53,862 nucleotides of DNA from Bacteroidales bacterium (lineage in GTDB: Bacteria; Bacteroidota; Bacteroidia; Bacteroidales; Marinilabiliaceae), in the NCBI GenBank assembly GCA_017960905.1, contig JAGCYH010000018.1, forward strand, positions 1 to 53,862, written 5' to 3'. Shown here piece by piece: positions 33,517 through 42,659 of this stretch (the first letter of the stretch is position 1; each line of letters starts with the position of its first letter). The translations under genes were made by a program, and so were the position numbers. The notes beneath the pieces were generated by a model. It was not told where the DNA came from and ran no database searches. It worked only from the letters and a program-made list of their open reading frames with translations.

Positions 33517-33564
33517 ATTATTCTTTAAAGAATAATAAAAATAAAAATAGTATAGTTATCTTTG
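33517..33564 (+). promoter_or_regulatory. Promoter of the SpoIIE-type phosphatase with an upstream 20-bp palindrome
   Basis: -7 TATCTTTG at 33557-33564. A perfect 20-bp palindrome ATTATTCTTTAAAGAATAAT at 33517-33536 ends 20 bp before it, in place of a -33 TTTG; it may be an operator. Confidence 0.4.
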
Positions 33565-33589
33565 CGGCCGTAAAATTGAAGCCAAGTTG

Positions 33590-35818
33590 ATGACAAAGCT
33601 TATTCATTTATCATATATAATTATTGCTTTACTGACGTTTATCGGTTGCAGCTCCAAAAACGACGACAAAGAGGAGGGCAACACGATGTTTTCTGACTCT
33701 ATTCTGAACACGAGAGGCGGCGAATCGAAGATACACATCGACGACATCAGAATGCTCTCATCGCGCGAATACGAGTCCGATACGGCCACGACTACAAATA
33801 TGGCGTGGGATTTGTGCAACAGGCTTATGCCCGACTCGGTGAAGAAATATGCCACTATAGCTTATAAATACATTCAGAATAAGCAAGATACGTCGGCTCT
33901 GAATGTGAAAGTCTCACTTGCCGAACTCGAGCTGATTTTCGCCTACATGCAGGCGAAAGTCGAGAACAATCAGGATAGTGCCGAGGTGCTTATCAACCGA
34001 TGTATCAGCACTTTCGAAAAGGCCGACAAGCCTCTGCGCCTTATCGAATGCAACATCTATCTGGCCGAAATAAACCGACTGAAAAACGACCACACGACAG
34101 GCTACACATATCTGAAAAAAATTGATCAGATATATAAAACCATATCCGACAAGGAGATAACCGACATACAGAGATTCAACCTGCTTACAGGCTTGGCCAA
34201 AATGTCGATTCAGCTCGGCCTCATGCACTTCGGCGGCTCTTACCTGCGCAACGCTTCGATACTTTACGACCAAGTGTCCGACGAAAGCAAGGCTAATTTC
34301 TTGCAGCTCAGAGCTTTGCTGCAATTCTATCATCAGGATTATTCGCAGTCGGATTATACAAGCCGACGTCTTGAGACGTTGGCTAAGTCGTTGCACGACA
34401 ATAATTTCCTGAAGCAGGCTTATATCATCAAAGGCCTATCGCTCAGCCGCCTCAGCTTTAACGACGAGGCTCAGGCCGTCTATAACTCCATCGACAGCCT
34501 CAACAAGCTGATGCCCGAGAAATACGATGAGAATTTCAATCTGCTGCAAGCCGAAATCAACATCGCCAACAACAAACTCGAGGAGGCGCGTTATCTGCTT
34601 TTCGACACTCTCAATACGTTGAAATACATGAGCCACGAGAATTCACTTCTTGAGAGTCAGAAGAAATACTACATTTCGCAAGGCGACTACCAGAGTGCCT
34701 TGGACGTGGAATACCGCGAACGTATGAACACTGAACACGCCTACAATATTGTGGCCACCAGCAATGGCCGTGATACGGAATTGCTTGAAAATGAATATAA
34801 AAGACTTCAGCAAAACATCGACGAGGCGCGAGGTGAGAAAGAAAGCATTCTCGGTTCGCACAATCAGGAACGTGTCATTTTTGGCACTCTCGTGGTTGTA
34901 ATTTCCGTTATTATAATCATTTACAAAAAGAACGAACGCCGCCGCAACAACGAAAAGGTGCAGAAAGAGTACGCGCGCCTCAAAGACGATATAAATCAGA
35001 AAGTTGCGCAGCTCAAGCACCAGAAAGAGGCCTTGCTGATAACCAACAACCGTATCTCGGAGAGTTTCCGTTATGCCGAGCGCATTCAGCACTCGATAAT
35101 GCCTCACCCCGAAGAGCTCAACAAATACCCGATTTCGGGCTCGTTTGTGTTCCATAGCCCACTCGACGTTGTCAGTGGCGACTTCTTCTGGTTCTTGCAG
35201 AAAGGCGACAACCTCATAGTCTGCTGTGCCGACTGCACCGGGCACGGAGTGCCCGGCGCCTTCATGTCGATGATTGCCTCCACGCTGCTCAACGGCATCT
35301 GTCACAAAGCGGGCGACAATATCACACCGGCCGAGATTCTCACTCAGCTCGATGCAAAACTCATCGAGATGCTGGCACAAAACCAAGCCGAGGACGGTGC
35401 CTCGAAAGACGGCCTCGACATCGCTATCGTCTCTATCAATCTGAAAACCAAAATGGTAATATCGAGCGCCGCACGGCGCCCGATAATTATGATAAAAGAT
35501 CAGGAGATAATCAACATCAAAGGCTCGCGCCGAAGCATTGGCGATACCGAGCAGGTCATTGCGCAGAGGCCTTTCGTCGACACTGCCACTCAGCTCCACA
35601 CCGGTGATACCATCTACATGTACACCGACGGCTATAGCGACCAGTTCGGCGGTAGCAATTGCAAGAAGATGAAGAGCAATAAGATAAAGAAGTTCCTCCG
35701 CACACTCCACGACGACGATATGGAAGAACAATGCCTTACCGTTCAGGAGCTATTCACTCAGTGGAAAGGCGATAACCCACAAACCGACGACGTGCTCTTT
35801 ATCGGATTGAAGATTTAG
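33590..35818 (+). CDS. TPR sensor with C-terminal SpoIIE-type PP2C phosphatase
   Basis: 742 residues from ATG 33590. A lipobox-like signal (IIALLTFIGC, Cys near 20) is followed by a TPR-like helical periplasmic region (about 60-420), one transmembrane helix near 428-444 (FGTLVVVISVIIIIY), a coiled coil (about 445-490) and a SpoIIE/PP2C domain: VVSGDFFWF, CADCTGHGVPGAFMSM, IYMYTDGYSDQFGG, TDDVLFIGL with the metal-binding Asp residues. These proteins dephosphorylate anti-sigma-antagonist-type proteins. A lipid-linked outer part and a membrane-spanning kinase-like layout together are unusual; the lipobox may be false. Confidence 0.9.
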   Translation: MTKLIHLSYIIIALLTFIGCSSKNDDKEEGNTMFSDSILNTRGGESKIHIDDIRMLSSREYESDTATTTNMAWDLCNRLMPDSVKKYATIAYKYIQNKQDTSALNVKVSLAELELIFAYMQAKVENNQDSAEVLINRCISTFEKADKPLRLIECNIYLAEINRLKNDHTTGYTYLKKIDQIYKTISDKEITDIQRFNLLTGLAKMSIQLGLMHFGGSYLRNASILYDQVSDESKANFLQLRALLQFYHQDYSQSDYTSRRLETLAKSLHDNNFLKQAYIIKGLSLSRLSFNDEAQAVYNSIDSLNKLMPEKYDENFNLLQAEINIANNKLEEARYLLFDTLNTLKYMSHENSLLESQKKYYISQGDYQSALDVEYRERMNTEHAYNIVATSNGRDTELLENEYKRLQQNIDEARGEKESILGSHNQERVIFGTLVVVISVIIIIYKKNERRRNNEKVQKEYARLKDDINQKVAQLKHQKEALLITNNRISESFRYAERIQHSIMPHPEELNKYPISGSFVFHSPLDVVSGDFFWFLQKGDNLIVCCADCTGHGVPGAFMSMIASTLLNGICHKAGDNITPAEILTQLDAKLIEMLAQNQAEDGASKDGLDIAIVSINLKTKMVISSAARRPIIMIKDQEIINIKGSRRSIGDTEQVIAQRPFVDTATQLHTGDTIYMYTDGYSDQFGGSNCKKMKSNKIKKFLRTLHDDDMEEQCLTVQELFTQWKGDNPQTDDVLFIGLKI

Positions 35819-35824
35819 GGGTAG

Positions 35825-35844
35825 AGACGCACGACCGTGCGTCT
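35825..35844. terminator. Palindromic hairpin AGACGCACG / CGTGCGTCT between convergent genes
   Basis: 9-bp perfect stem with a 2-nt gap, beginning 7 bp after the SpoIIE gene stop, in the sequence GTAGAGACGCACG. Hairpins of this form recur between genes in many bacterial genomes; may work as a terminator or be a REP-like repeat. Confidence 0.5.
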
Positions 35845-35878
35845 GTATGAGATTGAGAGTAAGGAGTAGAGAGAATTT

Positions 35879-36457
35879 TCAATTCTTATAAAGTCCCTTA
35901 CTATCAATGTATTCAATAACATTGTCGGGGGTGTAGTGCCGTATGCTTTTGCCTTGCGAAATCCATTGACGCAGCGCTGTCGACGAAATGTCGAGCAGCG
36001 GCGCATCAACGTATTCAATGTTGGCGCCTTCGATTTTCACTACCACATCGCAATGCGGGCGCGGGTAGACCACAATACGGTGATGCTCAATGATTTTCTC
36101 GTATTCGCGCCATTTGTCGAATCCTATGATATTGTCGCCGCCCATGATTAGGGTAAAACGGTCGTCGGGGTACATCTCGCGCAGTTTCTCGAGCGTGCGC
36201 ACTGTGTACGATGGTTTTGGCAGGTTGACTTCTATATCGCATGCTTGCATGCGATTGTCGTTGCCAATGGCAAGTTCGGCCATGGTAAGACGGTGGCTCT
36301 CGTCGGCCAAATCGCTAATCTTTTTGAACGGATTCTGTGGGCTCACCACAAACCATACTTCGTCGATGCCGCAAAAGTTGCGCACGTATTGCGCCAGCAT
36401 CAGATGCCCGTTGTGAATGGGGTTGAACGATCCGAAGAAAAGGCCGATTTCTCTCAT
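35879..36457 (-). CDS. nadD: Nicotinate-nucleotide adenylyltransferase
   Basis: 192 residues. GLFFGSFNPIHNGHL at 5-19 contains the HxGH nucleotidyltransferase motif (family sequence GxFxPxHxGH), with FVVSPQNPFK and RFTLIMGGDNI later, and the ISSTALRQWISQGKSIRHY C-terminal motif. NadD transfers AMP from ATP to nicotinate mononucleotide in NAD synthesis. Last gene of a yicC-gmk-nadD run, 12 bp after gmk. Confidence 0.96.
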   Translation of the reverse strand: MREIGLFFGSFNPIHNGHLMLAQYVRNFCGIDEVWFVVSPQNPFKKISDLADESHRLTMAELAIGNDNRMQACDIEVNLPKPSYTVRTLEKLREMYPDDRFTLIMGGDNIIGFDKWREYEKIIEHHRIVVYPRPHCDVVVKIEGANIEYVDAPLLDISSTALRQWISQGKSIRHYTPDNVIEYIDSKGLYKN

Positions 36458-36469
36458 TAGGCTGTGCAG

Positions 36470-37036
36470 TTATTTGCCGATAAATTCCGAGACAAGCGCA
36501 AATGCCTCGTCTTCAGCTTTTTGTAGGTCGTCGTTGACAACGACGAAATCGAATTTCGGTGCGAAGGTTAGTTCCTGTTCGGCCTTCGCCACGCGCTGTT
36601 CTATTTTCTCCATCGTGTCGGTGGCGCGGTTGATAAGGCGGCGGCGTAGTTCAGCCACCGACGGTGGCTGAATGAATATCGAGCGGGCTTTGTCGCCGAA
36701 GATTTTCTTTATGTTCACTCCGCCAGCCACATCGACGTCGAAAACTATGTGCCGTCCTTCGTTCCACAGACGTTCCACTTCGCTTTTGAGCGTGCCGTAG
36801 AAGCAGCCTGGATAGACCTCTTCGTACTCCACGAACTCGCCGCGAGCTATTCGCTCGCGGAACTCGTCGGCACTAAGGAAATAGTATTCTCTGCCATGCT
36901 GCTCTTCGCCGCGCGGAGCGCGGCTCGTAGCCGATACCGAAAAGCCCAGTGGCAATCCTTTGCCAAGCAAATAATTGATTATTGTGCTTTTGCCCGAGCC
37001 CGATGGCGCCGAAAATATCAGAATCTTGCCTTCCAT
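36470..37036 (-). CDS. gmk: Guanylate kinase
   Basis: 188 residues. P-loop SAPSGSGKSTI near 9-19; GMP-binding region SATSRAPRGEEQHGREYYFL near 36-55; EYEEVYPGCFYGTL; FVEYEEV. Converts GMP to GDP with ATP. Gap to yicC only 3 bp, so translationally linked. Length matches the family. Confidence 0.97.
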   Translation of the reverse strand: MEGKILIFSAPSGSGKSTIINYLLGKGLPLGFSVSATSRAPRGEEQHGREYYFLSADEFRERIARGEFVEYEEVYPGCFYGTLKSEVERLWNEGRHIVFDVDVAGGVNIKKIFGDKARSIFIQPPSVAELRRRLINRATDTMEKIEQRVAKAEQELTFAPKFDFVVVNDDLQKAEDEAFALVSEFIGK

Positions 37037-37039
37037 AGC

Positions 37040-37915
37040 TTAAAGCACGTTAAGTACTTGTTCCTTAATCTTTTCCAACTCGTCCTTCATCTTTATGACG
37101 AGTTTCTGCATATTTGCCTCGTTGGCTTTCGAACCGAGTGTATTTATCTCACGGCCAATCTCTTGTGCTATGAAGCCCAATTTCTTGCCTGGCTCGTTTT
37201 CGTTGTCCATCGTTTCGGTGAAATATTTGAGGTGGTTGGCCAGACGGACTTTCTCCTCGTTGATGTCGAGTTTTTCAATGTAGAAAATCAGCTCCTGCTC
37301 GAGGCGGTTCTCATCGATGTTGTTTTTGCCTACCAGTTCGTCGAGGTTTGTCTGTATGCGGTTGCGTATTTTCTCTATTCTACAAGCCTCATACTGAGGT
37401 ACTTCGCTCAAGAAGCCGCTTATGAGATTTATGCGTGTGCGCAGGTCTTTGTCGAGGGCTTTGCCTTCTTGAGTGCGGAATGCCACAAGGTTGTCAATAG
37501 CCTGACCTATAGTGGCTTTCACCTTCAGCCACTCCTCTTCGTCGAGTTCGGGCTGCTCCACTGTTACCGTGTCGGGCAACGGCATTATGATGCGCAGGAA
37601 GTCGGTGCGGTCGGTCTGGCCGAACTTGTCGGCCAGCTCTTTCATCTGACCGAAATATGATTCTATGATGTCGGTGTTGATTTTTACGCTTTTCTCGCCG
37701 GCTTGCGACTCCGAAAACATCATAAAATCAACTTTGCCGCGGAAGAGTTTCGATGCTATGTCGCTTCTTATCTCCAGCTCTTTTTCTCTGTAAAGTGTTG
37801 GTATTCGTGTACTTAAGTCGAGCTGCTTGCTGTTGAGCGACTTTATTTCGACGGTTATTTTTTTGTTTGGCAATTCGCAGATGGCTTTGCCGTAGCCTGT
37901 CATTGAAAGTATCAT
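37040..37915 (-). CDS. yicC: YicC family endoribonuclease-like protein
   Basis: 291 residues. Typical YicC N-terminus MILSMTGYGKA, the SLNSKQLDLSTRIP segment near 27-40, and the C-terminal DUF1732 region (FIEKLDINEEKVRL-like, GKKLGFIAQEIGREINTLGSKA, near 240-275). YicC proteins have been linked to RNA processing. First gene of an operon with gmk and nadD, a common Bacteroidetes arrangement. Confidence 0.94.
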   Translation of the reverse strand: MILSMTGYGKAICELPNKKITVEIKSLNSKQLDLSTRIPTLYREKELEIRSDIASKLFRGKVDFMMFSESQAGEKSVKINTDIIESYFGQMKELADKFGQTDRTDFLRIIMPLPDTVTVEQPELDEEEWLKVKATIGQAIDNLVAFRTQEGKALDKDLRTRINLISGFLSEVPQYEACRIEKIRNRIQTNLDELVGKNNIDENRLEQELIFYIEKLDINEEKVRLANHLKYFTETMDNENEPGKKLGFIAQEIGREINTLGSKANEANMQKLVIKMKDELEKIKEQVLNVL

Positions 37916-37950
37916 TTGTTCTATAGTTTTATTATCGTTTTAATAGTCGC

Positions 37951-37980
37951 CAAAGTTAGTCATAAATAATTATTTATGAC
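37951..37980 (-). promoter_or_regulatory. yicC operon promoter joined to a 22-bp palindrome
   Basis: -7 TAACTTTG at 37951-37958 on the minus strand, directly abutted by a perfect 22-bp palindrome (37959-37980; arm GTCATAAATAA) where the -33 box would begin. The palindrome is also 14 bp beyond the MFS gene stop, so it could be the MFS terminator. Confidence 0.4.
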
Positions 37981-37994
37981 ATATTTTGCGGTTT

Positions 37995-39179
37995 TTAAAA
38001 TGGTTTTTTCAGATTCGGCAAGAAGTACGCCACTATGCCGAGCAGCGGTATGTAGGCGCAGAATTGGTAGATGGTCTCTACGCTGCACGAGTCGGCGAAG
38101 TAACCTAGCACGGCCGACGACATGCCGGCTATGCCGAAGGCAAAGCCGTAGAACAGCCCCGACACCAAGCCTAAGTGATTGGGTAGCAGCTCTTGAGCGT
38201 ACACTATTATCGCCGGGAAGGCCGACGAGAGCGTCAGTCCGATGACGAAAGTAAGCACGCCGCTGCCCACAAGCGATGCGTGGGGCAGCATCAGCGTGAA
38301 GGGCGCACAGCCTAATATCGACGCCCAAATGACATATTTGCGACCGAAACGGTCGCCTATCGGACCGCCTATTATTGTGCCGACGGCAGTGGCGGCAACG
38401 AAGATGAACAGCATGATTTGCGATGTCGGTATGCTCACGCCAAACTTATCTATCAGATAGAAAGTGTAATAGCTGTTGATGCTTGCCATGTAGAGATATT
38501 TCGAGAATATCAGAAGCATCAGTATTGTTATCGTAATTATTGTCTGCCGGCGGTTGAGAGGGTGGGGTATGCGTGTCGAAATAGCTGATTTATTGTGCTT
38601 TAGCAAATGCAGATTCGTCCGATACCATCGACAGATGGGTATCATTATGGCTATTCCTGCAAAGGCCGAAAGCGCAACAAGCGCAATGTTTTCGCGCCCG
38701 TAGGGCGCAATGCACAGCGCGGCTATAAGCGGACCGAGCGCCGAACCCGCATTGCCGCCCACTTGAAAAATCGACTGTGCAAGTCCGCGCCGCCCGCCCG
38801 ATGCCATCGACGTCAGTCGGGCTGCCTCGGGGTGAAGTATAGATGAACCAATGCCTACAACCGACACGCTTATTAGTATGGCGTGAAAACTGTCGGCGTA
38901 GGCCAACGTGGTAAGGCCGCAGAAGGTGAATATCAGTGCCAATGGCAGAAAATAGGCGTTTGGGCGCTTGTCGCTCAAAAAGCCCATTATCGGTTGGAAT
39001 ATCGACGCCGAAATCTGATAGCTGAGCGTTATCGCGCCTATCTGCGCGAACGAAATACTCAAGTCGCTCTTTATCAGCGGATAAACTGCTGATATTATCG
39101 CTTGAAGCATGTCGTTGAACAAATGTGTGCTGCTTAGCGCTACGAGTAGGAAAATCGATGTTTTTGCCTGTGTATTCAT
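37995..39179 (-). CDS. MFS transporter, fosmidomycin-resistance (Fsr) type
   Basis: 394 residues with about 12 hydrophobic segments. The start SSTHLFNDMLQAIISAVYPL and the segment IGSSILHPEAARLTSMASGG plus GLAQSIFQVGGNAGSALGPL fit the Fsr family of drug/proton exporters. The central loop (about 186-215) is basic, as in MFS proteins. Inner membrane exporter; substrate unknown. Starts 7 bp after miaA, in the same operon. Confidence 0.9.
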   Translation of the reverse strand: MNTQAKTSIFLLVALSSTHLFNDMLQAIISAVYPLIKSDLSISFAQIGAITLSYQISASIFQPIMGFLSDKRPNAYFLPLALIFTFCGLTTLAYADSFHAILISVSVVGIGSSILHPEAARLTSMASGGRRGLAQSIFQVGGNAGSALGPLIAALCIAPYGRENIALVALSAFAGIAIMIPICRWYRTNLHLLKHNKSAISTRIPHPLNRRQTIITITILMLLIFSKYLYMASINSYYTFYLIDKFGVSIPTSQIMLFIFVAATAVGTIIGGPIGDRFGRKYVIWASILGCAPFTLMLPHASLVGSGVLTFVIGLTLSSAFPAIIVYAQELLPNHLGLVSGLFYGFAFGIAGMSSAVLGYFADSCSVETIYQFCAYIPLLGIVAYFLPNLKKPF

Positions 39180-39186
39180 CTGTGTC

Positions 39187-40089
39187 TCATTGCTTTAGCG
39201 ATTTGTCAATGTATTCTATAATCGCTTCTTTCTGGTTGGGCTCAAACCATTGATAATCGTTTTTCAGCCGAAACCATGTCAGCTGTTTTTTGGCGTAGCG
39301 GCGTGTGTTGCGTTTTATCAGTCTTACGGCTTCTTCGAGAGGAATATTCCCGTCGAAGTAATCAAATAGCTCTTTGTAACCTACTGTGTTCAAAGAATTT
39401 AGTTCTCGCATTGGATAGTATTTTCTGGCTTCGTCGACCAGTCCGTCGGTCATCATCTGATCTACGCGCATGTTGATGCGTTCGAAGAGTTCGGCGCGGT
39501 CGCGGTTGAGTGCTATGCGTATTGTGTTGAACGGTCGCTCTTTGGCGCTGTTGGTGCGCAACGAGCTGTAGGGTTTGCCTGCCATCAGGCAAATCTCTAC
39601 AGCATGTATGACGCGTTTGGCGTTGTGTTTGTCGACGATGCTAAAAAACTCAGGGTCAAGCGTTTCGAGCATTTTCAGCATGTGCTCGAGCCCGCCTTTC
39701 TCATACGTTTGCCAAACGAGGTTTCTGACGTCGTCGCTTATTGTTGGTATTTCGTCGATGCCGTTGCACACGGCATCGATGTACATCATTGAGCCACCGG
39801 TCATTACAACGGCATTTTGCTTTGCAAAATGTCCGTTGAGCAGTTTAAGCACGTCCTGCTCAAATTCGTATGCGCTGTAATATTCTGATATTGAGCGATG
39901 TCCGACTAAGTGATGATGCACTCGTGCCAATTGCTGCGCCGTAGGCGCAGCAGTGCCAATTTGCAGTTCGCGGTACACTTGGCGGCTGTCGGCCGATATT
40001 ATCTCGCTGCCGTAATGCTCGGCTATTTCGAGAGCCAGCTCTGTCTTGCCCACGGCTGTCGGTCCGGCTATGACTATCAGATTCTGCAT
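39187..40089 (-). CDS. miaA: tRNA dimethylallyltransferase
   Basis: 300 residues from ATG 40089. P-loop GPTAVGKTELAL at 9-20; ISADSRQVY near 32-40 matches the DSxQ DMAPP/tRNA-binding motif; NTVGYKELFDYFDG near 230; RYAKKQLTWFR C-terminal motif. Adds a dimethylallyl group to A37 of tRNAs reading UNN codons. The frame extends upstream to 40200 but is antisense-like. Its start codon overlaps the stop of the upstream LolE-like gene by one base. Confidence 0.96.
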   Translation of the reverse strand: MQNLIVIAGPTAVGKTELALEIAEHYGSEIISADSRQVYRELQIGTAAPTAQQLARVHHHLVGHRSISEYYSAYEFEQDVLKLLNGHFAKQNAVVMTGGSMMYIDAVCNGIDEIPTISDDVRNLVWQTYEKGGLEHMLKMLETLDPEFFSIVDKHNAKRVIHAVEICLMAGKPYSSLRTNSAKERPFNTIRIALNRDRAELFERINMRVDQMMTDGLVDEARKYYPMRELNSLNTVGYKELFDYFDGNIPLEEAVRLIKRNTRRYAKKQLTWFRLKNDYQWFEPNQKEAIIEYIDKSLKQ

Positions 40090-41333
40090 CAGTTGAACCG
40101 TATGGATTTGGCGGGTGTGATACGCGAAATTACCAACGACGGCAGAATGAGCATCATCGATGTCAGAATCATAGTGCCGATGTTTAAGAGGATAATCCAA
40201 ATAGGCGATAGCATAATAGGCACAGTATCAAGGTAATAGCTGCTCGGATCGAGGGCTATGAGGCCTGTGTGCTGCTGCACAATGCAGAGTGCCAGTCCAA
40301 TTATGTTGCCGAAAATCATTCCGCGCCCTATGATGTACACTGCCATGTGAATAAACACATGGCGTATTGTGCCGTTGCGGCAACCCATTGATTTTAAGAT
40401 ACCTATCATATTGGTGTTTTCCAATATCAGAATCAGAAAACCCGAAACCATGTTGAGGCCGGCAACTGCAATTATCAGGGCGAGAATGACGATGATGTTG
40501 GTGTCCAGCAGTGCGAGCCAGCCGAACATCTGCGGTTGCATCTCGTGTATGTTTTGCACGCGCAGGAAGGTGTCGTCGGGTCCGACGTAGCTCGAAGTTA
40601 TGTATGATATGTCGGCTGTTACGGCGTCCATTTTGTCAAAGTCGGTCAGAAGTACCTCATAGCCAGATATTTGATTGGTAGACCAATTGTTTAGTTGCGC
40701 CAGTTGTCGCATATCTACGAACGCCATTTTCTCGTCGAATTCGGGAAAATGCGAGTTGAAAATGCCTGTCAGTGTGAATTTTCGGGCTCTGATGCCGTCT
40801 TGTATGAAGTACATGCGCACGGCGTCGCCGATGTTGAGCTTGAGCAGGTCGGCAAGGGAGCGCGAGAGCATTATGTCGAGGCTTTTTGTCGTGTCGGGCA
40901 TTGCTATGCAATGCCCCTCTTCCATTATCGACGATATGAATGTAGTGTCAAATTTGCTGTTGATGCCTTTCAGGGCAATGCCCTGAATAGCATCGGTAGT
41001 TTTTATTATTCCGGGTTTGATGATGTATGGCTGAATGTTGCGAATGCCGTCAATTTTGCTCAATTCTGAGCAAAATTCGGCATCGTCGGGTATGGGGTTC
41101 GTCTCGTAGCTTTGGTTGAGGTCGAAATTCGTTACTTGTATGTGCGTGCCGAATCCCACGAGTTTGTCGCGTATCTCTTTTTTGAAACCCATACCAACCG
41201 ATACGGAGACAATCATCACAGCGACGCCCAATGCTACGGCAGCTGTGGCCACTTTAATCACTGGCCCCGACAAACGTTTGTTTGTCGATTTGCCGTTTAT
41301 CAGTCGGCGTGCTATGAAAAAACTCAGCGACAC
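40089..41333 (-). CDS. FtsX/LolC-E-like ABC transporter permease
   Basis: 414 residues. Starts with GTG at 41333 giving MSLSFFIARRLINGKSTNKR, a typical LolC/LolE N-terminus. Transmembrane helices lie at about 24-46 (KVATAAVALGVAVMIVSVSV), 279-301, 328-350 and 374-400, with a large periplasmic region between the first and second, the MacB/FtsX-like topology. In this family it works with an ABC ATPase to release lipoproteins; no ATPase gene is next to it, so the partner is elsewhere. Operon: aminotransferase, this gene, miaA, MFS. Confidence 0.88.
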   Translation of the reverse strand: MSLSFFIARRLINGKSTNKRLSGPVIKVATAAVALGVAVMIVSVSVGMGFKKEIRDKLVGFGTHIQVTNFDLNQSYETNPIPDDAEFCSELSKIDGIRNIQPYIIKPGIIKTTDAIQGIALKGINSKFDTTFISSIMEEGHCIAMPDTTKSLDIMLSRSLADLLKLNIGDAVRMYFIQDGIRARKFTLTGIFNSHFPEFDEKMAFVDMRQLAQLNNWSTNQISGYEVLLTDFDKMDAVTADISYITSSYVGPDDTFLRVQNIHEMQPQMFGWLALLDTNIIVILALIIAVAGLNMVSGFLILILENTNMIGILKSMGCRNGTIRHVFIHMAVYIIGRGMIFGNIIGLALCIVQQHTGLIALDPSSYYLDTVPIMLSPIWIILLNIGTMILTSMMLILPSLVISRITPAKSIRFN

Positions 41334-41341
41334 GTTGATAA

Positions 41342-42592
41342 TCAGTTATTTGCCAGTTGTCGTTTCTCGTGTTCCAACAGTGGCGAACCGCTTTCGGGTG
41401 TGCGTCCCGGATATATTTTCAGGGCGCGCGCGAGCAAGTCGAGCGCGACGGCCAGGTCGTTGCAGTTGAGCACGTAGGCAATGCGCACTTCGTTGCGTCC
41501 CAGAGTACGGTTTGAGTAAAATCCGGCGGCCGGCGCCAGCATCACAGTCTGGTTGTTGTAGCTGAAATCGGCAAGCAGCCATTGGCAGAATTTCTCCGAA
41601 TCGTCGACCGGCAACTTCGCTACCGTGTAGAAGGCGCCGCGTGGCATTGGCGAATAGACGCCGGGTATTTTGTTGAGTCCATCGAGCAGGAAGTTGCGGC
41701 GTTTGCGGTACTCTTCGTTCATAGCCTTGAAGTACTCTTCGGGAACGTCGAGCGATGCCATAGCGGCTATCTGGCCGTACGTCGGCGGGCACAAGCGTGC
41801 TTGTGCCAGCTTCATCGACGATGCGATGACGGCTTTGTTGTGGGTGGCCAAAACACCGATGCGTAGTCCGCATTCGCTGTAACGCTTTGATACAGAGTCG
41901 ATCATGATGACATTCTCGTCCACACCTTTCAGATACATCGACGAATAGTGTGTGGCGCCGTCGTAGCAGAACTCGCGGTACACCTCGTCGACTATCAGGA
42001 AGAGGTCGTATTTTATTATCAGGTCGCGCAGTTGGGCGAATTCCTGTTCCGAATACAAATAACCCGTCGGGTTATTTGGGTTGCATATCATTATCGCCTT
42101 GGTCTTGTTGGTAATGACTTTTTCAAACTCGTCGATCGACGGCAGTGTGAATCCCGTCTCTATGGTCGAAGTGATAGGTTTTACCAAAGCGCCTGCAGCG
42201 GCTGCAAATGCCTCATAGTTAGCGTAAAACGGTTCCGGGACGATGATTTCGTCGAGCGGGTCGAGGCAGCTCATGAAAGCGAACATAACGGCTTCGGAAC
42301 CTCCGCAAGTTATAAGCATCTCATCGGGAGCGATGTTGATACCCACCGAGTTGTAGTATTTCGATAGTTTTCGTCTGTATTCGGGCATACCTGCCGAATT
42401 TGTGTATTCCACAATCGGAATGTTCGCGTTTTTCACCGCCGCCAACGCCACATCGGGAGTCAGAATATCGGGCTGGCCGATATTCAGGTGAAACACTTTT
42501 ATTCCGCGAGCTTTAGCTGCGTCGGAATATGGCACCAGCTTACGTATTGGTGATGAAGGCATTATGACGCCTCGTTGTGATATTGACGGCAT
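41342..42592 (-). CDS. PLP-dependent aminotransferase, class I/II
   Basis: 416 residues. GQPDILTP near 40, GGSEAVMFAF near 98-107, NPNNPTGYLYS near 177, VDEVYREF near 207, and the Schiff-base Lys in SVSKRYSECGLRIG near 237. Pattern is that of aspartate-aminotransferase-like enzymes. The C-terminal 20 residues (TPESGSPLLEHEKRQLANN) extend beyond the usual end. Amino-donor specificity is not readable. First gene of an operon with the LolE-like permease, 8 bp gap, and has its own promoter. Confidence 0.9.
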   Translation of the reverse strand: MPSISQRGVIMPSSPIRKLVPYSDAAKARGIKVFHLNIGQPDILTPDVALAAVKNANIPIVEYTNSAGMPEYRRKLSKYYNSVGINIAPDEMLITCGGSEAVMFAFMSCLDPLDEIIVPEPFYANYEAFAAAAGALVKPITSTIETGFTLPSIDEFEKVITNKTKAIMICNPNNPTGYLYSEQEFAQLRDLIIKYDLFLIVDEVYREFCYDGATHYSSMYLKGVDENVIMIDSVSKRYSECGLRIGVLATHNKAVIASSMKLAQARLCPPTYGQIAAMASLDVPEEYFKAMNEEYRKRRNFLLDGLNKIPGVYSPMPRGAFYTVAKLPVDDSEKFCQWLLADFSYNNQTVMLAPAAGFYSNRTLGRNEVRIAYVLNCNDLAVALDLLARALKIYPGRTPESGSPLLEHEKRQLANN

Positions 42593-42617
42593 ATTTTTAT
42601 AGTTTTATTAGTTTGTG

Positions 42618-42649
42618 CAAAGTTAAAGATATTTGATTATTTGAGCAAT
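42618..42649 (-). promoter_or_regulatory. Promoter of the aminotransferase operon
   Basis: -7 TAACTTTG (42618-42625) with a -33-like ATTG (42646-42649) 20 bp upstream, minus strand. Confidence 0.5.
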
Positions 42650-42659
42650 GTTTTCTGTT

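Noticed and set aside
34643..35731. 362-codon minus-strand ORF opposite the SpoIIE-type phosphatase
   Set aside because: Antisense shadow; the plus strand has all PP2C motifs.
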